Of a stretch of DNA of 64,000 bases, positions 41,624 to 50,034 are shown one piece after another. Both the position numbers and the translations under genes were made by a program. The notes beneath the pieces are model-generated. The model saw nothing but the letters and a program-made list of their open reading frames with translations. It was not told the DNA's origin and searched no databases. The stretch covers positions 62,001 to 126,000 of the forward strand of contig JADJRG010000013.1 of NCBI GenBank assembly GCA_016712315.1, read 5' to 3'. Origin of the DNA: Nannocystis sp. GTDB lineage: Bacteria > Myxococcota_A > Polyangia > Nannocystales > Nannocystaceae. The stretch's first letter is position 1. The number at the start of each line of letters is the position of its first letter.

Positions 41624-42469
41624 TCACGCGTCGGGGTCGAGGGGGCGGCAGGCGGCGACCAGGGCGACGGCGTCGGGGAGGAGGCCGGGGAGATCGGCCA
41701 GGGCCGCGGCGAGGCGGGCCAGCTCATCGGCGGTGGGCGGGAGCTGGATCGACCAGGCTGGGTCGATCGCCGTCGCCGCGTCGAGCCACCGACGCAGCGC
41801 CTCACCCGCGCTGAGGGTGACCACCGACGCGGTCAGCGAGAGGGTGCGCGGGCTCAGGCTCGTGGTCGCGTGGAGGCCGTGCGAGGGCTTGTAGAGGACA
41901 TCCCCGGGCTCGAGCTCGATGGTCCGGGCCGCCGCCCCAAAGGCGCCGCCGGCGTTGCCGAGCGGCCGTAGGGCGGCGGCGTCGACGTCCTCGACCTGCC
42001 AGCGCTTGCGGCCGGCGATCTGGAGGATGAAGGAGTCGTGGATGTCGCTGTGCGGCCGCAGGCCGGCGCCCGCGCGGGCGAGGAAGAGCTGGAGGTTGGC
42101 GGGCGCGGCGAAGCGGCGGGCGAGCGCGCCCGCGAGGGGGGCGAGGCGCGGTAGCCAGCGCTCGGCCTCTGGCAGGTTGATCGCCTCATCGGCGGCCGGC
42201 GTCGCCAGCGGCCCGCCGAGCCAGCGCCGCGAGCTCGCCACGCCCGCGGCTGGGAACGAGGCGAAGCGCCGACCCGCGGCCTCGTCGATCGCTGGGCCGG
42301 AGATCAGCGCATCGACCTCCTCGAGCGTCGGCATCGCCGGCAAGAGGAAGCGACCGGCGCCCGGGAACACGGTGAAGCGCCGCCGCCAGCGCTCGGCGAA
42401 AAAACGATCCACGTCGCCGACCAGGCGCGCCAGGAGGTCGTCGTCAGGGCGGTCGCCGGGCTCGCGCAT
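41624..42469 (-). CDS. JmjC/cupin_4-type 2-oxoglutarate-Fe(II) oxygenase
   Basis: 281 residues. NLQLFLARAGAGLRPHSDIHDSFILQIAGRKRW holds the HxD iron ligands. The distal His lies in GDVLYKPSHGLHATTSLS. The layout matches the cupin_4 (RoxA/Mina53-like) family, which hydroxylates amino-acid side chains, often in proteins. It is the first gene of the minus-strand biosynthetic operon and is divergent from the adenylating enzyme, with only 28 nt between them. Substrate might be the 106-aa protein or a free amino acid (inference). Confidence 0.78.
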   Translation of the reverse strand: MREPGDRPDDDLLARLVGDVDRFFAERWRRRFTVFPGAGRFLLPAMPTLEEVDALISGPAIDEAAGRRFASFPAAGVASSRRWLGGPLATPAADEAINLPEAERWLPRLAPLAGALARRFAAPANLQLFLARAGAGLRPHSDIHDSFILQIAGRKRWQVEDVDAAALRPLGNAGGAFGAAARTIELEPGDVLYKPSHGLHATTSLSPRTLSLTASVVTLSAGEALRRWLDAATAIDPAWSIQLPPTADELARLAAALADLPGLLPDAVALVAACRPLDPDA

Positions 42470-42497
42470 CGACGGCAGCCTACGTGAGCCGGCGTCG

Positions 42498-43796
42498 GTG
42501 ATAAAGTCGGCCGCTTTGTTCTGGCTCGACGACCCGCTCCCCAGCCTCCGCGAGTCCCTCGCCCACGCGACCGCGAGGATCCCTCACTACCGCGAACGAG
42601 CGGCCGAGTACGCGGGGCCGCTGACCTCTCTCGCCGACCTCGCGCGCCTCCCCTTCATCCGCCCGGAGGAGTACGCGGCCGCCCCCGAGCGCTTCGCGGT
42701 CCCCGGCCTCTGGCCGGACCTCGTCACCTACTCCGCGAGCACGACCGGCGCGATCGGCCGGCCGCGTTGGCACCTCCAGAGCGAGCTCGACGCCCTGCGC
42801 GACGCCCTCCCGCCGGTTGAGGATCGGGGGCGCGCGACCCTGGTGATCCATCCCTACGACCAGGGCGGCGCCCAGCGGCCGAGCCGCGATCCCACGACGA
42901 TCTTCGCCCCGCTCCTGGTCCCCTGGCACTACGAGCAGATCCGGCGCCTCCTGGTCGACGGCTGGTCGACGCCCGCGGGTCTCCGACGCATCGATCACAT
43001 CGACGCGTTCTCGCCGGCCCTGCGGATCCTCAGCGTCTGGCTCAGCCAGCAAGGGGTCGATCGCGGCGCGCTCGGGGTGGCGACGATGACCGGCTACGGC
43101 TCGATCCAACCGCCGCCGTGGCGCCGCCGCCTCCGCAGGGAGTGGGGCGCGACCTACCAGGACATCTACGGGCTCAGCGAGGTCAAGCAGAGCGAGGCCC
43201 ACGCGTGCCCGATCTGCGGCGCGTACCACCATCACCGGCCGATCGTCGCGGAGACCGTGGATCCCGAGGGCGGCCAGCCGATCGAGCGCGGCTTCGCGGT
43301 GCTGGTGCTGAGCGAGCTGCGCCCCTTCAGCGAGATCCAGCTCCTCCTCCGCTACTGGACCGACGACATCGTCGAGATCGCCGGCCCCTGCATGCTCGCC
43401 GATCGCGGCTTCTTCTTCCGCGGCCGGCGGCGGGCGAGCGTCGCCCTCGCGCGGGGGAGTGAGGGCCCGATCTACGTCGGGCCGCTGCAGGTCGGCGAGA
43501 TCCTCGCCGAGATCGCCGATGTCGCCCACCACACCTACCCTTGGGCGGCCTTCGCCGAGGATGTCGGCGCCCCGCGCTTCGCCCTCCGCGGGCAGGGGCG
43601 CAGAGTCAGGGTGGAGGTCGAGCTGCGCTACGCCCCAGCGCTCTACCCGCGGCGCGCGGCGGCGGCGATCGACGAGGCGCGGGCGGGCCTCCTGGGGTCG
43701 ATCACGGGCCTCGCGGCGCTCATCGCCGACGGTGACGCCACGCTCGAGGTGGTTGCCTGTGAGCGCGGGTCGATCGCAGATCCGGCGAAGGTCTGA
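42498..43796 (+). CDS. PaaK-like adenylate-forming enzyme
   Basis: 432 residues. ANL-superfamily motifs: TYSASTTGAIGRPRW (phosphate loop), DIYGLSEVKQSEAHACPICGAYHHH (the YGxSE motif and the Cys/His metal region of phenylacetate-CoA ligases), and FFFRGRRRASVAL near the hinge. It activates a carboxylic acid as its adenylate. GTG 42498 was chosen because the preceding frame is a shadow of the JmjC gene. There is no carrier-protein gene with the canonical Ser motif nearby, so the acceptor may be CoA or an amine. Confidence 0.78.
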   Translation: MIKSAALFWLDDPLPSLRESLAHATARIPHYRERAAEYAGPLTSLADLARLPFIRPEEYAAAPERFAVPGLWPDLVTYSASTTGAIGRPRWHLQSELDALRDALPPVEDRGRATLVIHPYDQGGAQRPSRDPTTIFAPLLVPWHYEQIRRLLVDGWSTPAGLRRIDHIDAFSPALRILSVWLSQQGVDRGALGVATMTGYGSIQPPPWRRRLRREWGATYQDIYGLSEVKQSEAHACPICGAYHHHRPIVAETVDPEGGQPIERGFAVLVLSELRPFSEIQLLLRYWTDDIVEIAGPCMLADRGFFFRGRRRASVALARGSEGPIYVGPLQVGEILAEIADVAHHTYPWAAFAEDVGAPRFALRGQGRRVRVEVELRYAPALYPRRAAAAIDEARAGLLGSITGLAALIADGDATLEVVACERGSIADPAKV

Positions 43797-43820
43797 GCCC
43801 CGCCGGCGCCGCGCGGGCGG

Positions 43821-44141
43821 CTACATCGCGTGGCCGATCGGCAAGCCGCCCTTGCGGGCGAGGCGCTCGACGACCGCCTTGTTGAGGTCGTTGCGGACCT
43901 CGCGGCTGAGGCCGAGGCGGGCCGCGCCGAGGTAACGAGCGAGCTTCTCCCCGGAGCCGCCGCCGTCGCCCCGGAGGAGGTTGTCGACGCCTTCCCGCGC
44001 GGTGCCGACCAAGAGCTCGCGCTCCTCGGCGGTGAGGTCGAGGCTCCCGAGGGCCGCGTCGGGGTCGCTGGCGACCTGGGTGCGGAAGGGCTTGTTCTCC
44101 ATCATCCGCGCGAGGACCTTGGCTGTAATTTCAGCAGACAT
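43821..44141 (-). CDS. 106-residue protein, possible RiPP-precursor-like or LigA-like small protein
   Basis: A helical protein (MSAEITAKVLARMMENKPFR...DPDAAL...LDLTAEERELL). The pattern of a short helix, 'DP..AL' and 'LT.EE' is shared by Nif11/NHLP-like and Franean1_4349-type RiPP leader families and by LigA-type proteins. A Gly-rich hinge (RGDGGGSGEK, about 57-66) separates this from a basic C-terminal half ending GGLPIGHAM, which would be the core if it is a precursor. There is no Cys/Ser/Thr-rich core, so the RiPP reading is weak. It lies 24 nt from the convergent adenylating enzyme. Confidence 0.55.
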   Translation of the reverse strand: MSAEITAKVLARMMENKPFRTQVASDPDAALGSLDLTAEERELLVGTAREGVDNLLRGDGGGSGEKLARYLGAARLGLSREVRNDLNKAVVERLARKGGLPIGHAM

Positions 44142-44222
44142 CGCCTCCAAGGTCCGCGGCGCGGCTGATCTTGTCAACCCAGCGCGGCGAGCGGCGCCTC
44201 CGCGCGCCGTTCGACTTCGCGC

Positions 44223-45950
44223 GTGACGTGTGCGATTGTGCGCTTCATGCAGCACCGCCTCGCTCCTCGCCGCAGCTACGACCCGACGCTCCTGCGCCGC
44301 GTCGCCGCCGCGCTCGCGCTCGCCGCCGCGGGGTGCGGCGAGGAGGCCGAGGGGGGCGGCTTCTCGGGCACGTCGATCACCGGCGCCTCGGCGTCGATCA
44401 CCGGCGCGTCGGCGACGACCTCCTCGTCGAGCGGCGAGACCGGCGAGACCAGCGCGAGCGGCGATACCGGCGCGACCAGCACGGGCCCGGGCGGGAGCAG
44501 CGGCGCAGCGACCAGCGGGAGCACCACGACCAACGGGACCAGCGGCGGCGAGCCCGCCGAGTGTGGGGCGATCGCGGCGACGCCGGGCTGGCAGCTCTGC
44601 GCCAGCGACGTGGGGACCTGCGAGGGGGTATTCACCGACGGAGCCGGCTGCCAGGCGATGTGCGCCGCGGTCGGCATGACCTGCGCCGAGGTGTACGAGG
44701 ACCTCGACGGCGCCTGCGCGCCCGACCTCGACCGGCCGCCGCTCGGCTGCGACCCGCCGAGCGGCCACAAGTCGGACTACTGCGTCTGCGTCAGCGACCC
44801 CGAGGGGTGCGTGCCGAGCTGCGCGGGCAAGACGTGCGGCGGCGACGGGTGCGGCGGCAGCTGCGGCGGCTGCGAGGCGGGGTCGACCTGCCAGGCCGGC
44901 GCCTGCGTCGGCGAGTGCGACGCCTACCCGTTCCCGGCGGCGAGCCTCCTGGCCGAGCGGGTCGGCTTCGGGGCGCAGGCGACCGGCGGCGACCCGGCGA
45001 AGGTGTACCTGGTGACGACGCTCGCCGACAGCGGCGAGGGGTCGCTACGGGCGGCGCTCGAGAGCGACGAGCCCTACTGGATCGCCTTCGCCGTCGAAGG
45101 GACGATCAAGATCAGCGGCGACGGCCGCCGGATCTCGGTGCGCTCGAACAAGACGATCGACGGCCGCGGCCGCGACGTGACCGTCAACGGCAACCTCCGG
45201 CTCAGCGACGCGCGCAACGTGATCATCAGCGACATCCGCCTGAAGAACGACCAAGAGGCGATGTGCGGGCAGGAGGGCGACGTGCTCCTGCTGATCGGCG
45301 AGGGCGGCGCCGATCCGGCTAGTTACACCACCCGCGACGTGTGGATCCACCACGTCGACCTCTTCAGCGGCGGCGACGGGCTCCTCGACCTGCGGGGGGC
45401 GTCGCGGGTGACCCTGTCGTGGTCGCACCTGCACGACCACAACAAGGCGATGCTGATGTGGCAGACCCGGAGCGGCAAGCCGGCGACCGGCATGCGGGTG
45501 ACCCTGCACCACAACTTCCTCGATCGCCTCACCCTGCGCGGGCCGCAGTTCATCTACGGCTGGCTGCACTTCTTCAACAACTACCACTTCGAGTGGTACG
45601 AGTACGGCGCGGGCAGCCTGGGCGGCGCGCAGATGCTCAGCGAGCGCAACGTCTACCGCGCCCGCCCCGGCCAGTTCTGCATCGACTGCCCCGACCCGAA
45701 CCCGTGCGGCGGCAACGACCTCGTCGTGTCCAAGGAGGCCGTCGTCAACGAGTGGGCGTCGAACGGCAAGGGCTTCGTCCGCAGCGTCGGCGACTCGGCC
45801 CGCGAGGGGGCGAAGATCGCGGCGTCGTCGCCAGAAAAAGTCTTCGACCCGGCGGGGCTCTACGAGTACACCGCCGATCCGGCTGACGACGCGCTGGTCG
45901 CGGCGATCGTCGCCGGCGCTGGGCCGCGGGTCGACTACTGCGGCGGCTAA
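44223..45950 (+). CDS. Pectate lyase family-1 lipoprotein
   Basis: 575 residues (567 if ATG 44247 is used). Signal peptide with lipobox AAGC, a Ser/Thr/Gly linker (about 45-110), a cysteine-rich region (about 115-235, CGGDGCGGSCGGC), then a PL1-type parallel beta-helix. This has LVTTLADSGEGSLRAALE, NKTIDGRG, IIISDIRLKN, WIHHVDLFSGGDGLLDLR, VTLSWSHLHDHNKAML and VTLHHNFLDRLTLRGPQ. These strands carry the Ca2+ and catalytic basic residues of pectate lyases. It probably cleaves polygalacturonate outside the cell. Transcribed alone. Confidence 0.85.
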   Translation: MTCAIVRFMQHRLAPRRSYDPTLLRRVAAALALAAAGCGEEAEGGGFSGTSITGASASITGASATTSSSSGETGETSASGDTGATSTGPGGSSGAATSGSTTTNGTSGGEPAECGAIAATPGWQLCASDVGTCEGVFTDGAGCQAMCAAVGMTCAEVYEDLDGACAPDLDRPPLGCDPPSGHKSDYCVCVSDPEGCVPSCAGKTCGGDGCGGSCGGCEAGSTCQAGACVGECDAYPFPAASLLAERVGFGAQATGGDPAKVYLVTTLADSGEGSLRAALESDEPYWIAFAVEGTIKISGDGRRISVRSNKTIDGRGRDVTVNGNLRLSDARNVIISDIRLKNDQEAMCGQEGDVLLLIGEGGADPASYTTRDVWIHHVDLFSGGDGLLDLRGASRVTLSWSHLHDHNKAMLMWQTRSGKPATGMRVTLHHNFLDRLTLRGPQFIYGWLHFFNNYHFEWYEYGAGSLGGAQMLSERNVYRARPGQFCIDCPDPNPCGGNDLVVSKEAVVNEWASNGKGFVRSVGDSAREGAKIAASSPEKVFDPAGLYEYTADPADDALVAAIVAGAGPRVDYCGG

Positions 45951-46148
45951 GCAAGACGCGCCGCGACCGCCGGCTGGGCAGCAGTGGCGGCGATCCGCCG
46001 CGGGTCGCGTCCGTTGACCGGCCTCACGCGGCGCCTGACGGCGCGCGAGCAGACCGCGTGGATGCTCCGCTCCCTGCCCGCGGAATGAGCCCGGGCCGCG
46101 TCACCTGGCCGAAGTGACCTGCGCGCGCGACCCCGCTATCATCCCGGG

Positions 46149-47441
46149 GTGCAGCGCTGGCGAGGACTCAAGGCGCTGCTCCACGACGCCGTCGACCGCA
46201 CCACCGAGGAGATCGAAGCGGGCCACGAATCGAGCGCCCGCGCCGTCATGCGCGTGCTAGGCGCGCTGGACCGAATCGCAGATCCAGCGCGCCGCGTCGA
46301 CGAAGCGCGGCGCGGGGCCACACGCGGGGTCTTGCGGACGCTCCGCGGGATCAACCGCGCCATCGAAGCGGCGACGGACGCCGGGCTCGACCTCCACGGC
46401 GCCACCGCCCGCGCGCGCGGAATCGAGCGCGCCGCCCCGGCGCCCGTCGCCATGCGCTCGGACACGACCCGCACCGCCCCCTGGCTGGCGGACGCCGCCC
46501 TCGGCCTCGTCAACGGCGCGATCGGCGACGCCCTCGACGCCCGAGGCAACGGCCTCGACCTCACCATGGCCCTCCGATACGGCGACGTGTACCTCGATCT
46601 CGACGCCGAGGCGCCCCTCCGCGAGCTCGCCGCGGCCACCCCCAGGGTCGCGATCTTCGTGCACGGCCTCGCCACCACCGAGTGGTCTTGGTGCCTGGGA
46701 TCCGCCGCCTATCACGGAGATCCAGCCGCGACCTTCGGCACCATGCTCGCGCGCGACCTCGGCTACACCGCGCTCTACCTCCGCTACAACAGCGGCCGGC
46801 ACATCTCCCAAAACGGCCGCCTCCTCGCGCAGAAGCTCCAGCGCCTCGTCGACGCCTATCCCGCCGGAGTCGACGAGCTCGTCCTCATCGGCCACAGCAT
46901 GGGCGGCCTCGTCGTCCGCAGCGCCTGCCACTACGCCGCGCTCGATCGCCTCGACTGGGTCACCCGCGTGCGCCGAGTCTTCTGCCTGGGTTCCCCGCAC
47001 CGAGGCGCGCCGCTCGCCAAGCTCGGGCACCTCATGACCGCCGCCCTCGGCGCGATCGACACCCCCGGCACCACGATCCCCGCCCGCCTGCTCGCCGCCC
47101 GCAGCGCCGGCATCAAGGACCTCAGCCGCGGCGGCCTCGTCGACGAAGACTGGCTCGGCCGCGATCTCGACGCCCTCCAGGCCCCCGCGATCCGCGAGAT
47201 CCCCCTGCTCGACCCCATCGCCTACCACTTCATCGCCGCCACCCTCACCCGCGATCCCCGGCACCCCGTCGGCCAGCTCATCGGCGATCTGCTCGTCCGC
47301 GTACCGAGCGCGCGCGGCCCTAGCAGCGAGCGTCACGCCTTCCCGATCGACACCCACCACCACGGCGGCGTCCTCCACCACCAGCTCCAGAACCACCCCG
47401 CCGTCTACGCCCAGATCCTCGCCGCCTGCGCCGCCGACTGA
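46149..47441 (+). CDS. Alpha/beta-hydrolase (lipase/PGAP1-like)
   Basis: 430 residues. A helical N-terminal region (about 1-165) without known domain precedes a lipase fold: VAIFVHGLATTEWSW (oxyanion loop), a long strand LYLRYNSGRHISQNG, nucleophile elbow VLIGHSMGGLV (Ser near 251) and FCLGSPHRGAPL. The catalytic His is likely in the C-terminal HHHGGVLHH. There is no signal peptide, so it may act inside the cell on membrane lipids. GTG start at 46149. Confidence 0.8.
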   Translation: MQRWRGLKALLHDAVDRTTEEIEAGHESSARAVMRVLGALDRIADPARRVDEARRGATRGVLRTLRGINRAIEAATDAGLDLHGATARARGIERAAPAPVAMRSDTTRTAPWLADAALGLVNGAIGDALDARGNGLDLTMALRYGDVYLDLDAEAPLRELAAATPRVAIFVHGLATTEWSWCLGSAAYHGDPAATFGTMLARDLGYTALYLRYNSGRHISQNGRLLAQKLQRLVDAYPAGVDELVLIGHSMGGLVVRSACHYAALDRLDWVTRVRRVFCLGSPHRGAPLAKLGHLMTAALGAIDTPGTTIPARLLAARSAGIKDLSRGGLVDEDWLGRDLDALQAPAIREIPLLDPIAYHFIAATLTRDPRHPVGQLIGDLLVRVPSARGPSSERHAFPIDTHHHGGVLHHQLQNHPAVYAQILAACAAD

Positions 47442-47458
47442 ACCATCGTCGCCGCGCC

Positions 47459-48418
47459 TCACAGCCCGATCGCCCGCGCCGCCATCACCACCAGCGGCAG
47501 CGTCGCCATCGCCAGCAGCGTCGTCACCACCGGCGCGGCGCTGCTCAGCCCGCGATCACAGCCCGCCTCACCCGCGATGATCCCCGCCACCACCGCCGTC
47601 GGCATCGCCGACTGGAGCACCGCCACCTGCGCCACCTCACCCCGCACATCGAGCGCCAGCAGCACCAGCGCCGCCAGCGTCGGCGTCGCCCCCAGCTTCA
47701 GCGCGCTGATCAGCGCCAGCGGCCGCGCCTGCCCGCGCAGCGCCCCCAGATCCAGCCCCAGCCCGATCGTCAAGAACGCCAGCGTCGGCGTCGACTCGCC
47801 GATCTGCGTCAGCGGCCCCGCCAGCGCCTGCGGCAGCCGGATCCCCCCCACAGCCAGCCCCAACCCGACGATCACCGCGATCACCAGCGGTCGCCGCGCC
47901 AGCTCCAGCGACCCTCGCAGCAGCCGCCGCCCTAGCGGCCCGCGCGGGCCCACCTGCTCCGCCGCCATCGCGCTTGAAAAACTCACCCCCAGCGTCAGCA
48001 GCAGCAGCGTCGTGATCGCCGAGTCGATCAGCACCGCCGCCGTCGCCGCCCCCGCGCTCCCTGGAAAGATCGCGATCACAAACGGCAGCCCCAAGAACGC
48101 CGTATTGGAGAACGCCGCCGTCATGCCCGCCGCCCCTTGCGCCGGCCGTGACGCGCCGGCGCGCCGCATCAGCAGCACCGTCGAGCCCATCACCGCCACC
48201 AGCGCGACCGCGCACGCCGCCAGCGCCGGCAGCAGCGCCGCGTCGAAGCGCGCCTCCGCCAAGATCACCACGATCCACGCCGGCAGCGTCACCAGCACCA
48301 GCACCCGCCCCAGCGCCTCCGAGGCCGAAGGCGGCGCCGCCCCGGTCAGCCTCAGGATCTGCCCGACCGCCACCAACCCAAACAGCGACAAGAGCAGCGG
48401 CAGCACATCTCCGGCCAC
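47459..48418 (-). CDS. AEC-family (auxin efflux carrier-like) permease
   Basis: 319 residues with ten hydrophobic segments in two halves, the AEC transporter layout: VLPLLLSLFGLVAVGQIL at the start, AAFSNTAFLGLPFVIAIFPG in the first half (conserved asparagine) and GLGLAVGGIRLP, TLAFLTIGLGLDLG and MPTAVVAGIIAGE in the second. These permeases export organic acids. Converges on the lipase gene with an 18-nt gap. Confidence 0.85.
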   Translation of the reverse strand: MAGDVLPLLLSLFGLVAVGQILRLTGAAPPSASEALGRVLVLVTLPAWIVVILAEARFDAALLPALAACAVALVAVMGSTVLLMRRAGASRPAQGAAGMTAAFSNTAFLGLPFVIAIFPGSAGAATAAVLIDSAITTLLLLTLGVSFSSAMAAEQVGPRGPLGRRLLRGSLELARRPLVIAVIVGLGLAVGGIRLPQALAGPLTQIGESTPTLAFLTIGLGLDLGALRGQARPLALISALKLGATPTLAALVLLALDVRGEVAQVAVLQSAMPTAVVAGIIAGEAGCDRGLSSAAPVVTTLLAMATLPLVVMAARAIGL

Positions 48419-48465
48419 GGCGCGCTTCTACCTCAGAACCTGCGGCGCCCGCCAGCCCGGCGCCC

Positions 48466-50031
48466 CTACAGCCCGCTCACGTCGCCGTGTTTACGCAGCG
48501 TCCACCGCAGCTCGATCGTCTGCCGTCCCATCCCTGCCAGCGCCACCTCCCAGCGGATCATCCCCTCCGCGTCGGGCCTGAGCCGCTCCACCTCGATCTT
48601 CACCTTCTCCACCTCGGACACCGGCACCCGCTCTGTCACCTTGATCGTCCGCGCCTCCGCGCCCAGGTTGGACAGCCTGATCTTCACCGTCGACGTCACG
48701 CTCGTCCACGACGACAGCGCCGCCTTCTCCTCGACCGACTGCTCCACCGTCCGGATCGCCCGCAGCGCCGAGTCGGGCCCCCAGCCCAGCGAGAAGCGCT
48801 CGCCCGGCGCGATAAAGAGCACGCTCGTCCGCCCGACAAAACCGCCGCCCCGCACCAGATCCACCGGCCCCGCCAGGATCGGCTGCTGCCCCGTGTTCAC
48901 CTGCGTGCTCTTGAGGATCACCGCCGGATCCAGCTCCGCCATCAGCACCCGCTCCTCGCTCGCGGGCGCCGTCACCTCGAAGAGCGGCACCCGATACGGC
49001 CGCCCGTCGCTCGGGATCCGCGCCCGCGCGGGTGAGCGCAGCAGCAGCGCCTCGCCCCCGTCATCGATCCCTGGCAGCCGCTGCGCCGCGCGCCCCTGCC
49101 CGCCCAGCCCCGCCGTCTGGATCTCTTGGTCGCGCAGCTCCACCGCCAGCGCCTCGCTCCTGCGCTGCACCGCCAGCACCTCGCTCGCCAGCCGCGGCGG
49201 CGCGCTGCCCAGCGACGGCCGCTCGGTCGAGAACGTCAGCAGCACGTCATCCCAGCGCTCCCCCGTCGCCTGCCACACGCAGCCCTCGCACGCGAAGCGC
49301 AGCTCGCTCCCGCCGCCCGCCAGCGCCCGCAGCGTCGCGCGGTGGTACGGCCGCCAACAGGCCCCTGGGACCAGGTAGTCGATCTGCAGCGCGTACCGCC
49401 CCGCCGCCGCCGCCTCGATCTCGACGATCAGCTCCGCCACGATCTCGTCGCGCGTCTCCCGCGTCGCCGCGATCTCGGCCTCGAGCCGCTTGATCTCCGC
49501 CTCGACGTCCCCGATCTCCTCGCTCAGCGCCAGGCGCTCCGCCCGCGCGTCCTCCTCGGCCGCGTGGATCGCCGCCAGCGCCGCCGACCACGCCTCGCCG
49601 TCGACCTGCCCCCAGCCGGCGTCCACCGCCAGGTCGCCGATCGTCGCCGACGCCCGGCTCCCCAGCTCGGTCAGCGCCTGATCGACCCGCCGCCGCCGCA
49701 CCTCCAGCGCCCACTTGCGATCGCCCAGCGCCCGCAGCGCGTGCTCACGCGCCCGCCGCTGCTCTGGCTGGTCTTCCGTACAGGTCACGCGCCGCCGGCG
49801 GATCCGCACGTCGCCGATCCGCGCCGCCGCCGTCACCTCGCCCTTCGGCCCGCGCAGCGCCGCGCACAGCGTCCGGTCCGCCAGCACCGGCGCCACCGCG
49901 GCGATCACCAGCCGCGTCGCCCCGGCCCGCACCTCCACGCTCCCGCGGCGGATCACGTGCGCGCGATCTTCCAGCAGGATCACCTCATCGACGGGCACCT
50001 CGATTGACATCGACTCGCGCTCGTAAGACAT
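48466..50031 (-). CDS. MuiA-family DUF4139 protein, copy 1
   Basis: 521 residues. It starts EVPVDEVILLEDRAHVIRRGSVEV (DUF4140), has a coiled coil (about 160-215, LSEEIGDVEAEIKRLEAEIAATR) and then the DUF4139 domain (YLVPGACWRPYHRATL, PYRVPLFEVTAP, LSNLGAEARTIKVTERVPVSE). Family members are called mucoidy inhibitor MuiA after the Salmonella protein; the biochemical role is unknown. No signal peptide is seen. Starts 3 nt after its paralogue ends; GGAGG upstream of ATG 50031. Confidence 0.8.
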   Translation of the reverse strand: MSYERESMSIEVPVDEVILLEDRAHVIRRGSVEVRAGATRLVIAAVAPVLADRTLCAALRGPKGEVTAAARIGDVRIRRRRVTCTEDQPEQRRAREHALRALGDRKWALEVRRRRVDQALTELGSRASATIGDLAVDAGWGQVDGEAWSAALAAIHAAEEDARAERLALSEEIGDVEAEIKRLEAEIAATRETRDEIVAELIVEIEAAAAGRYALQIDYLVPGACWRPYHRATLRALAGGGSELRFACEGCVWQATGERWDDVLLTFSTERPSLGSAPPRLASEVLAVQRRSEALAVELRDQEIQTAGLGGQGRAAQRLPGIDDGGEALLLRSPARARIPSDGRPYRVPLFEVTAPASEERVLMAELDPAVILKSTQVNTGQQPILAGPVDLVRGGGFVGRTSVLFIAPGERFSLGWGPDSALRAIRTVEQSVEEKAALSSWTSVTSTVKIRLSNLGAEARTIKVTERVPVSEVEKVKIEVERLRPDAEGMIRWEVALAGMGRQTIELRWTLRKHGDVSGL

Positions 50032-50034
50032 CGC

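Noticed and set aside
41919..42497. N-terminal extension of the PaaK-like gene.
   Set aside because: It is antisense to the JmjC/cupin_4 gene, Arg/Ser-rich and unlike ANL enzymes; GTG 42498 gives a normal start.
43821..44768. Long minus-strand frame continuing upstream of the 106-aa protein to 44768.
   Set aside because: The upstream part is antisense to the pectate lyase signal peptide and linker and is low-complexity; the ATG at 44141 begins the coherent protein.
48148..50007. Long + strand frames antisense to the AEC transporter and MuiA genes.
   Set aside because: Ala/Pro/Arg/His-rich shadows of the real minus-strand genes caused by G/C-rich third positions.
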